Positions 1-9,533 of a DNA stretch of 64,000 nt are shown in pieces. The position numbers were made by a program, and so were the translations under genes. Position 1 is the stretch's first letter. Every line of letters begins with the position of its first letter. Under the pieces are notes generated by a model. It had not been told where the DNA came from and ran no database searches. It saw only the letters and a program-made list of their open reading frames with translations. Source of the stretch: Melampsora larici-populina 98AG31 (lineage: Eukaryota; Basidiomycota; Pucciniomycetes; Pucciniales; Melampsoraceae); contig NW_006768784.1 of NCBI RefSeq assembly GCF_000204055.1, positions 456,614-520,613 of the forward strand. Reading direction: 5' to 3'.

Positions 1-590
1 CTATATCACTATGAAGATACACAGATGTGATATCAAAAGAGTGCACTGGCCAGTTCTGATGGGCTGATATTGTGAGCATAATTCTCAGTCCAGCAAACGT
101 TGCAGTCAGGGCAAAAGTCTCATTATAGTTGATCCCTTCTTTTTGACTATACCCTTTTGCACCAAGTCTTGCTTTGAATTTCGTTGGATTGCCCTCAATA
201 TCTAATTTCTTATAGGTGAACACCCACTTCAGTCCAATTGATACCAGTCCATCAGGTTTATCAACAACCCCCCACACCTTCATCTTCTTCATCATGTTCA
301 TTTCAGTATTGCACTCTTCTTTCCACTTCACACCATCATTTGATCTCATAGCTTCAGCAAAAGAACACGGTGGTTGTAAGATCTTTAAGTAATCATTCCC
401 ATTAAGTACATGAGAGGCTGTTATGTCTTGCTTATCAATCTTCATCTCTTCAGTAAAGTCGCCAAGTTTGAGTGCATTGATGATATGAGCATGTGACACT
501 GAAAAATAATAAATTGTTCCCTTGCTCAAAAGCTGGTTTGGAGTGATCTTTAAGCCAATTTTGGGAGGAGAGCTCCAACAATAATTGTAA
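1..590 (-). pseudogene. Ty1/copia reverse transcriptase fragment, cut by the window edge
   Basis: Read on the minus strand, one frame stays open from about 590 to 1 and encodes the start of a copia-type reverse transcriptase. It holds LKWVFTYKKLD, KFKARLGAKGYSQKEGINYN, ETFA and HSFDITSVYLHSDI. The copia element at 45.5-50.9 kb has the matching stretch LKWVFKFKQLD ... [23 protein letters not shown] ... YLHSDI, so the assignment is firm. The upstream part resembles the variable linker between integrase and RT. No LTR or gag is visible to the right, so it is probably the 5' remnant of pol; the rest lies outside the window. Whether it is intact cannot be judged. Confidence 0.85.
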
Positions 591-867
591 ACAAGCCTTC
601 TCATGATATGTTGGTCCCTAAGCTTATTACAGAGTTTGGCCTAAAATACCATTGTGACAGTAATCAACAAACTGTTCAATGCCAAAAGTGGGTTTGGGCA
701 ACACTACACCTGGGACATATTCTACCGAGCTACATAGCTTAAATACTCACTTTCCTGGATCATCCCAAAGTGCAGGTAACATATGACTTCAATTACACTG
801 AATTCCTTAATTGGGTGTGTTTGCACAAAGGTGTGAAATGAATTAAGTTTTAATACCAAATCCCTCA

Positions 868-1685
868 CAGGTGGTGAAACCCAAAGCCTGTGTACTTACA
901 CCTAACGTGGCCTTCCTGTTCTGAGAGGTTGTGAGATTTAGTAGGGAAAAACTGGCACAAAAGAAAAACTTTGGTTGAAGAAGAGTTTATTGAATGCCGC
1001 TTGGGGACATCAAAGTCATGCTTTTCCAAGTAGCACACTTGGATCAGATCCTTCACAACTTGCACCATTCTCAAGATCTGATTGACACCCAAAACTGTGT
1101 AAAATACCTTGTAGCACATCGATGTGCACACACAACAAGATATGAAAAAAAAGAATAATGTTTTGTTGAACTAAGCGTGCGCAAAGCAGCTCAGACCTGC
1201 ATATTTGTCTCACAAAGGGCTTGCTTCCTGAGCACCTGGACAAAGGGATAGTATTTGGATCCAAAGATCTGTTCAAAGGGAAAGTCTTTGGATCCAAATA
1301 CCTGTCTAAAACTTCTATCATTCCTCTATGACTTTCTTTTTGTGTGTGCACATTGATGTGCTACCAAGAAATTTACACGGTGCAATCTAAAGAGGAAGAC
1401 AACATTACACAAAGACACAATTGTGTGTAAACGTTGGAAAGACACAATTTGGATGGCAATGAAGACTTGAGAATGGCTCAATATATGGAGGATCTGAATG
1501 ATGGGTCCTGCCTAGAAGAAGCAGGACTTTGATTGTTCAACAGGAAATTCGAAAAGCTATCCTGTGGCAGCAGTTTTTCCTTTGGTCCATTCTCTACCTA
1601 CTAGATCTCACAACCTCTCACACTAGGAAGGCCACATTTGGTGTGGGTCCCTACACAGGCTTTGGGTTTTACCACTTGCAATTTA
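868..1685. repeat. Foldback (palindromic) repeat element
   Basis: Roughly 80-100 bp at 868-950 recur as an imperfect inverted copy at about 1602-1685; both hold CCCAAAGCCTGTGTA and GTGGCCTTCCT in opposite orientation. A second nested pair lies inside: GTGCACACACAA near 1125 against its complement near 1330-1350, both next to an A/T-rich tract. At the centre, TATTTGGATCCAAAGA and TCTTTGGATCCAAATA are exact reverse complements. The element can fold on itself over most of its length and has no coding capacity, as expected of a foldback or MITE-like element. Similar GTGTTTGCACAAAGGTGTGA sequences flank it in direct orientation near 818 and 1749. Confidence 0.7.
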
Positions 1686-2407
1686 GTTGAGTTTGACTTG
1701 CAAGGGACTTTGTTAAGTTCATGTATTTGGTTTTGCAACTTCATTGGTTGTGCTTGCACAAAGGTGTGATAGATTTTTTTGTTTATTACAAAAACAAAAA
1801 CAAATCAAAATGACCTTGTTCAAATCAAAACTTAAAGACAACAAAATCCTTTGCTTCAAGATGGTCAAATTTTCCTAGGTATACTAGTCTTCTTGGACCC
1901 AACATTTTTAGATAGTGTTTTCATGCAAACCCATTATGCACCCAAAAAAAACCATCCATACATGATCTGCAGTTTGTATTTCCAACTGAAATCACCACAA
2001 ACATGTGACACATTACATTTGAAATTGAAGACCACTCTGGCCCAGGGTCTGGCTCCAAATGATTTTTTTGTGTTATATGTTGACACCAGCGGTAGTGAGA
2101 CCCTTGTTAATCTTTGAGAAGTTTTTGGTACGTTTTGTGAGTTTCCAAGGTAGTCAGCCTCATTGAAATGTTGGTGGTAACAATGCGCAGTTACATACTG
2201 CTTCACACACACGAACAACGTCCTTGAAATATTTGCTGAAGGGCATACGAGTCTTCCGTTGTTTCTGCTTTATTTCAATCATATCGAGATCGCACTGGTG
2301 ACTATTCTTTACCTCCACTTTCAATCACTTTCCTTTCTTTTCCACGTAAAATAACTCTACAACTAACGCAACGGCTAGAAGTACTCGACGCCAATATCCA
2401 TACCTTC
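1686..2407. other. Unassigned intergenic sequence
   Basis: About 720 bp without a gene I can support. It holds short open frames on both strands near 1850-2220 that lack splice logic or recognisable motifs, and an A-rich tract near 1780-1810. The last 150 bp would be the promoter and leader of the secreted-protein candidate that follows. Confidence 0.5.
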
Positions 2408-2766
2408 ATGTATACCTTCATCACTACTTTAGTAGTCTTCCTCACAGCTTGGAACTCTGTCAATGGATTTATGCATCAGTGTCTTCGAAGTTTCAATTCT
2501 GTACCATCAGACGCACGACACATAGGTAAGTAATCATTCCTTTGACGTTGAGCTTTGTGTTGTCAGTTTCCTTCCAATTCCGCCTTCTGGGTTTCAAAGT
2601 CCTCATAACCTCTTTCCCAACTTTGAAAGATTGTCAGGTCGGCATCGGAAGACATTTCTCATGTGAAATAGATAATTGTTGGGTATCAGAGTCACCAGCC
2701 CGAGGAGATACCAAATATAGTGAAGTTTTTGATATCCTACTTCTCGTCAAGCTCACCAATCACTGA
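2408..2766 (+). CDS. Candidate small secreted cysteine-containing protein
   Basis: Exon 1 (2408-2525) starts MYTFITTLVVFLTAWNSVNG, a short N-terminus with a hydrophobic core and a small-residue end, typical of a signal peptide. It ends at a clean GTAAGT donor. Acceptors at about 2567 (GTTGTCAG) or 2600 (TTTCAAAG) both keep frame into a second exon ending at TGA 2766, giving roughly 90-105 residues with four cysteines (contexts HQC, KDC, FSC, DNC). I do not recognise a family. Size, leader and paired cysteines fit a rust small secreted protein. Alternative: the gene may splice onward at about 2660 into an open stretch near 2865-2950 and, through a GTATGT donor near 2947 and an acceptor at 3014, end at 3057. 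Start and leader are more secure than the 3' structure. Confidence 0.45.
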
Positions 2767-4797
2767 TCTCACGACTTCCACGCGTTTCTATTATTTGTAC
2801 TTCAATATATATAGATATACTTGATCACATCACTTTCAAGAATTGTCACAAATACAAGGCTGAATTTGGGAATTCTAAGCAAGAGAAATCTGAAGTTAGT
2901 GTTCAGGCTGTGGCTTATTGGGGATTCGATTGGAAAGATCATCTTAGTATGTCACTTGTATCTTTGTTTTCTCATAATCACGGTGTTTGATTCACCAATC
3001 CACTCAAACATGCAAGATCCTAATTTGTTCGAATCCCGTAGATGTGATTGGGCATGAGGTTGGGAAAGAGCCTCCAAAAAACCAACCACTGCCAGGATAT
3101 AGGTGTTATGATTTGGAATCGCCACTTGCGCGTGCGTATCAGTTTAGCTCGAGATTAAAATTCGAATCAATCATGATCCTTTTTATCCTGATCAATAAAC
3201 AACTGATCCTGTTGGTTACTCTTTGATTGTAAAACCCTCATTACCTTACTTCTAGAGTGCCGATCTGACAATTGCAAGCTAGTAGAAAAGCCTAAAGATC
3301 AGTGATCTCATCAACGCCTTCACGGTCAAGCAATTTCTCTCTTGATGCAAAGGTTCTAATGGTGCTCTACCCACTCATGACATGGGTCTTGGAGGCGCAA
3401 AACATTGCATAGACATTTTCATGTTCATGTTATAGTTAATTGATCGCCTAAGGTTCCACTACAAAAATAAACCTTTTACCATGTACAAACTACCATAATT
3501 CAGGTCTGCTCTGACCAATTCTTCCAATTGCAAAACCAATTTCCTTTATAAACTAGATCTTAAAACCCAACTCTTCGTAGAATCAAATTGGCAAGGTATG
3601 ATGAGATTGCATTTCTGGGCCGAGTTCACTTAACTTTAAAAAATCAGATAGTTTGATCATCCACATCCTAACTTAATTCTCGCAAGACTCTTTCCTCCCA
3701 CCCGAGCTCCGGACAGACACCCAGGATTACAAGGATCAAGTGTCTGACAGTGAATGAGAAACTTATTTAAGTTAGATCCACATGAGTGTTTCCTGCAAGA
3801 CCATTCTATCCTATGTGCATTCTCCAACACTTCATTGTGATGGTATAATTCAAGAGATGGATACGGGTGAGGTACGCCCATCCGGTCGTGAACACACTCC
3901 CATCACTGTAAAAGATCATAACATTCTGAAAGACTTTTGAAAGTCTGATGAACATGAGCAAAACAGAAGGTTTAGTAGCTCTGCAACACGGATTCAGGTG
4001 TTGAGCGTAAGTGTAAGTGATATGAACTCTTCAAAAGAGATTGTCATGATGAAGTAAGATGTTGTGAGGCACATGAGACCTTCAAAAGAGAGTGTGGATA
4101 TACACAGGTTCTTTGTGTGAAGTTTGCCTGAGAACATCAAATCCAGCTCAAGGTTAACATCAAGGATCCATTACATCAAACCTATCAAATCTTTTTCAAA
4201 TTTAATCTTCAAACCTCAACAAGAGATGAATGATCATATTGTATTGATAACACCCAAACTTTTCAAAACGATTTATAACAGTCACACGATCCAAAGCCTC
4301 AGCAAGCCCAACTCTCAAATCACAAAAGTTAATCAATCCAATCCAAAAACCACAATCTAATCTTCATTCTTTTCTTGTATATAATTAGTTCATTTTTTTC
4401 CTACAAGTGTCTCTCAAAAAGTCAAAAGAAAAGTAAAAAGAAAAACTGAAGAAAAAAGATCATCAAAATAAAACAAACAGATTTAATCAAAAAAAAAGAA
4501 TGACAAAAAAATCATCATCAGATTTTTAAAAAAAAACACTTTTCATTCACTACAATTCATCTTCTCTTTCTCTCTCTATTCTTTATTCAATAATTCCGGT
4601 CCACCATTCGCCATCATTGCCGAAGCAAATCCTTTGCCATTTGAAAACCTAAAAGCTCATCAAAAAAGAAGAAAAGTATCAAAAGAAACCCCATTGAAAT
4701 CCAAATCAGTTTCGTTTCTTGACCCTACTCTTTACCTTTACTCAATCCCAAATCTTTGATAAAGCGGGAGGAAATCTCATCAGAAATGAAATCCCAC
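2767..4797. other. Long gene-poor stretch
   Basis: About 2 kb without a gene I can defend. A possible 3' exon set of the preceding gene lies at 2865-3057 (GTATGT donor near 2947, TGCAAG acceptor near 3014). A cysteine-rich minus-strand open frame at 3657-3881 lacks a leader and splice support. From 4380 to 4560 the sequence is strongly A/T-rich with long A runs, probably the 3' flank of the minus-strand gene that ends at 4798. Confidence 0.5.
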
Positions 4798-6803
4798 TCA
4801 CTTTCGTATAGGTAACTCTGGTAATCTAATCAATTCGGGTGCAGCACCTGAATTGACATTTTCAGATATCGAAGCATCACCCCCATTACCAGCTAACGCA
4901 CCTACGTTTCCAGAACCAACAGGAGCAGGAGATGACGTGCCTCTTCCAGCCGTTCTATCAAGACTCGGTGTAGGTGTCTCACGTTTAGTACGAGAAATCT
5001 AAAGAATCCATTCCTAACTTCATCAGTGGTTTTTTTCTCAAAGACTCTTTAAAAAAATCAATCAAGACTGACCATTGGACCAGCTTGATTAACCAATGGC
5101 ATCGGATTCGTTCTACGAAAACTAGCTGGAAGAGTAGGACCTCCCAAATTAGGTTGAGGTTCAGCTGAGAGTGGGACTGTATATCTCGTTCTACCAGATC
5201 CAGCTGATGGCCCACCAGCTGGTGATGCTTTAGCATGAGATGAAGCTGCTGAACCTAAGATGCCTCATTGAAAACCAAAATCTATCTTGAGTGACAAGAA
5301 AGACGAGAGAAAGGATCGTAAAAAGTGAATGGCAACTTACCAGGTCTAGATGGATGATGAGGTTGGAAGTAAGCCGTGCCCGACTGAGTGACTGCCAGAG
5401 GAGTACCAAGACCAGCAGGTTTAGTTTGTCTTGAGCTCACGTAATCAGAGTGTTCATCTACACATTTCGAATTGTAAGTAAATTAACCATCTACCCAGAT
5501 TCACATAACACTCATCTTCATTGACACAAAACAAACTTGCTTACCTCCAACATAAGTCCAAATCCAGAATGGAATCCCCGAGACTCCAATCACTTCTCTA
5601 CGTTCCTTTTTCCATTGTCTCACCCTAGGCGTTCGTTTCTCTAAGGGATGGATAGGTAAGAACTGAGGAGCTTGCGTACGCGGCACAGTTCCAACCACAG
5701 CTGGTTTATAAGCCGGTACAGGTGGTGGTGGTGGTGGTCCGAGACTATAATCATGTTGCATTCTTGGTTTTGGAATCGGGAATGTCACTTGTGTAGGCTC
5801 AGCATCAGTCGTGGTGAATGGGTCAGTGGCACTAGTGACGGATTGTGCCAATTTCGATCTATCGAAGAAAAGATCATTCTCGAATTCAGGATCAAAGAAC
5901 CATCTGATTACAAAGCAGAGCAAATCCTTACGTTGGTTTCTTGGTTTTCGCACCGGTCTTGATTGCCTTTAACACCACAATCGTTCGAGAGGCTGGAGCA
6001 GGTCGGCTACTTTCTGGCACTACCGATGTTCCAGCTACTGGTGCAGCTTCCATAGGTATCACTCCAGATGCAGGAGCTTTCCTGATCACTTTCTTTCCCG
6101 TCTCGTTCTTTCCAATTCCAGTTGAAGACTTTTTCTTTTTCTTTTTAATCGGATTCACACTGCTACTGCTCTCGATAGGTACCGGATCAGGTTGAGTAGC
6201 AGCAGCTGTCAGAAGCTCTGCATCGGTCAAAGGCTGTAGCTTCACAGGACGAGATCGAGACATGAGACCATCGAGAATTTCATTCGTCTTGGGTCTTGGT
6301 GCTTTAACTTTGATAGAGGTAGGTGGATTCGGAAGATCTGATGTGTAAGAGCTCAAGTCACTATCATGACCTGTACCGGTCTGTAGAGTTTCGGATTGTT
6401 CAGATGGATGCGGAAGAGGTGGAGCAGAGACGGGCGGAGCTTTAGTATTCAAGGTCGACTTGCGCTTCTTCACCACCCGGTTCACTGGATCTTTAGTTCT
6501 AGATCGCTTGGAAGGATTCGAAGTAGTGGTAACAGGTGCAGGTGGGGTGGGTGGTGGCGAAGGAGCTGATGAAAGACTATCGTCTGAAGAAGCGAGTTGA
6601 TCTTCTTGCTCTTCTTCTTCACGATGAGCATGATGAACTTGTGGAACAGGTCGAGGAACAGGAGCAGAAGCTGAACCAGGAGGAGGACCGGCTAGTTTGA
6701 TTTTGAGTTTAAAGCTACCTGAAGGAGGTGGGATGAGGGGTGGTGGTGGTTGTTGTGAGTGATTTGAATTGGATGGATTACTTCGTCGAGGTTGAGCACT
6801 CAT
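4798..6803 (-). CDS. Proline-rich nuclear protein, possibly INO80 complex subunit Ies4-like
   Basis: Five exons join in frame: 6803-5932, 5858-5545, 5457-5341, 5254-5073 and 4998-4798, coding for about 561 residues. Every junction has GT/AG ends and a consistent phase. Most of the protein is low complexity: poly-proline runs, an acidic EEEEQEDQ patch near residue 65, and basic clusters (KKRK, KKKKKK) that look like nuclear signals. Two ordered pieces stand out: an N-terminal FKLKIKLAG strand-like motif and, near residue 365, RQWKKERREVIGVSGIPFW followed by IWTYVGDE. The second resembles, by spacing of W, SG and the final aromatics, the conserved segment of fungal Ies4. That match is from memory and weak, so the function is tentative; the gene model is solid. 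Confidence 0.7.
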
Positions 6804-7652
6804 GTTGAAGGATGAGATGAGTTGAGTTGAGATGATTGAAGTGATGAGGAAGTCGATCTGATTACAAAAAGTCGAATGTGGTCGATGCTGAGTGACTCTG
6901 ATATCGGAAGTAGTAAGTGAGCTGAAGTTTCCCAGTCATGAATCCCCTGATCAAGACATGAGACTGGTAACTGGTTACGCCGCTACTACCATTTCCCAAA
7001 TGCCCCTGTAGACTTCGTTTGGTCGATCATCAAATTCAAAGACGAACCCAAGTTCACTTGATCACTTCATTCTCATCCTATACCCTCTCTCCTGATGCTG
7101 TTGGTCAATATCAGTCTAGATTCATATCAACTCATGATTCATAAAATTGGATTCCTCATTTAACACAAACCCTCAGTTTCGAGTTTCTAAAAAATCAAAT
7201 CTTTTGAAATCAAGATGATTTTACCGACAAATGACAAACTCGTCATTAATTGGCTCCAGGCTTGCTCGCAAAATTCCTCAAGCTTTATAGAAGTTGATGG
7301 TGACTTTTACAAATCAGCGAAAAAGATCAACTCGTTCAAACTATTGTCCCGATTTTCAAAAAAATCAAACCAAAGGAACCATAAAATCTTGAATGAATAA
7401 ATTTCATCAAGCTTCAAACTATCCAAAAGAATTTCGAATATTTCAAAAATCAACAGATCCATCAGAGTCATGATGACTTTATCACTAATTTGAAAGATGC
7501 TTGAATAAACCATCACCAAATATGTATACCTAAAGCCATTGAAAAGTTATACAAGATAAGAAAGAACAACTCATCCACACGATCCATGACGATATACAAA
7601 AATTCAACAAGTTATACTCTTTCACCAACCAAATCGATCAATAAGATAACTT
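6804..7652. other. Intergenic region between two minus-strand genes
   Basis: The first few hundred bases after 6803 are the upstream region of the proline-rich gene; CGCCGCTACTACC near 6980 is the only GC-rich patch. The rest, to 7652, is the 3' flank of the P-loop kinase gene. Short open frames at 7215-7519 on both strands look like chance. No TATA box was evident. Confidence 0.5.
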
Positions 7653-8945
7653 TCAATATGAAGATTTATTATAACCTCTACCTCTACCTCTCCATCCAGC
7701 TCGGTCTCCTCTCGATGACGAAGACTCAAGTTTAGGTAAACCAAGTCTCGGTGAAGGGTTTTGAATCATAGGAAGAGATTCAAGTAAATCCAAAATCGAA
7801 TCGATGCAACTTTTTTCAATCGGATAACTAATGAAACATTTCCCAATTCCATTCAACGGGTTCATCGATTCTACTTGTTTATCAAATGGATCTAATTGTA
7901 AATGACGTTCGTATCCCTATTGTAAATCAATCAATCAAAAACACCTCATCAGTTTATCAAAAAAAGGGTGCTGGACTTTATACGTCATCTGGTTTTTTTA
8001 TGGATGGTTTTGTATACTGTGGTTACTGACTTCAGATGGATGAGGTGGAACCCAATTCTTGATCCCAAGTCTAAGAATCCCCTGAGCTTCATTCACATTC
8101 TTTAATGTCTCATGATCTGTTCTAACATTTAATCGATTCGAACATTCCTTTACTCCAAAATCCAATCAAAAAACCAAAACCAAAAAACCTTCATCAAACC
8201 TCAATGAGATATTTCTTAAGATTTATAGATAAACTTACCAAGACTGGTGTGTTGAATTCAATTAAATCAATCGTAACAAACCTATGACTCTCACGTCGAT
8301 ACTCTAGACCAATTTGGATCCATTTAGACCTTTGTTGTAAATCAAAGTTTTGACGATCTATAATCACTGAAAGTCCCTTTAAAAAAAGAATTTTCATCAG
8401 AAGAAAAAGTAAAAAGAAAATCATTCACATTTTCAATCAGAAAATCACTACTTTAGATATCTTATATCATAAAGTTCAACTTGAACAAATTTTTATTTTT
8501 AGGAGGAAAAATTCAAAGATGTTCAAATCATTACCTCTCGAAGACTTCTTCTTGTAATCCTTTCACATTCTTGACGTGTTCCTAAAACGTCTTGAGAAAT
8601 TCGAACATAAGACTTTTATTTTTGCGAACCATTTAAATCATTTATTTGATCAGTAAAACCAAAATCAAAAAAAAAATCACGAACAGAACGAGTTAATTAC
8701 AAACTCAAAACAAACCGAATCAAATGATACTACTGCATTAGCAAATGTACTTTTTCCACTTCCCCTATTTCGATTCATAAAATGAGATATATAATTACAT
8801 AGATCGAAAGGGATACTTATCAAAAGGTTTTCACTCACACTAATCCACATAAGATTAACATTCTTTGCTTTTTATCATCTTGCCCTTTGGTTACATTGAG
8901 CTCTACTGGAGGTAAGCGACTTTCAATCGACCGAGTTGGAAGCAT
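7653..8945 (-). CDS. P-loop nucleotide kinase of the polynucleotide kinase / aprataxin-associated type
   Basis: Six exons join in frame: 8945-8839, 8764-8716, 8612-8535, 8376-8239, 8147-8031 and 7916-7653, giving about 250 residues. The first intron splits the Walker A motif, which is restored by splicing as GLVGSGKSTF (residues 34-43). It is followed by YVRISQDVLGTRQECE, RRSLRE, GLSVIIDRQNFDLQQRSKW, FNTP and PPHPSEGYERH. This order (Walker A, QD.LG.R..C, VIIDR.NFD, P..EG) is the signature of the kinase domain in bifunctional polynucleotide 3'-phosphatase/5'-kinases and of related fungal AAA_33 proteins near aprataxin. The protein is kinase-only: no phosphatase or HIT domain is fused. Its C-terminus is RG-rich (RGDRAGWRGRGRGY), suggesting RNA or DNA contact. 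Function in DNA-end or RNA repair is inferred from the family; substrate is unknown. Confidence 0.85.
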
Positions 8946-9533
8946 TTTATAAAACTTCTTCAACACGTTTCTCAAGCTTTCTCATCGAGTTTTATCATCG
9001 GATGCGGATCGCAGGCTCTGTGCAAGGGTCGGTTCTCGTGGCGCTTTACCGGGACCGCTCGGGGACTGCTCCGCGCGGGCTTCAGCCAATCTTCGCGGGT
9101 CAAAGGACCGTCAAACATTCCTTTGGAATCAGAAAAACTTGATCCTTCACATCAAATTTATTTCAGATTGGCTTGAAACAGCATTGCAATGTCGGCTGAA
9201 CGCAGTGAATTCCATCTTCAATGGACTATCTTGCATCTTTTCTTTGGATACCCAAACACTTGAACATATCAGAGAACATAATTGAAGACAATATGTATTG
9301 TAATTTATGAGAGCTACGCGACAGAGAGAGAAGTTGAGAAATTCGGAATAAAAATATCAAGGAATACATTTGAGGAATACATCATATCAATAATCAAACA
9401 ACCTATTAAGATTCACTTGATTTTTTTTATCGTTAGTGGAATTGAGACACAGCGGAAAGTGACGACAAACAGATGATTGATCTTTTTTTCCAAAGAACAT
9501 GACGGGATTCTTCGTCAATCCTTTAGAGGTCTA
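8946..9533. other. Intergenic region with a GC-rich island
   Basis: It separates the start of the P-loop kinase gene from the 3' end of the diol synthase gene. About 100 bp at 9005-9110 are markedly GC-rich compared with the surroundings, which may be an inserted repeat fragment. The remainder (9260-9530) is A/T-rich and shows nothing I can name. Confidence 0.45.

Noticed and set aside
3657..3881. Cysteine-rich 74-codon minus-strand frame (NPGCLSGARVGG etc.)
   Set aside because: No signal peptide, no splice-supported upstream exon with a leader, no recognisable motif; cysteine content alone is weak in a 2-kb gene-poor stretch.
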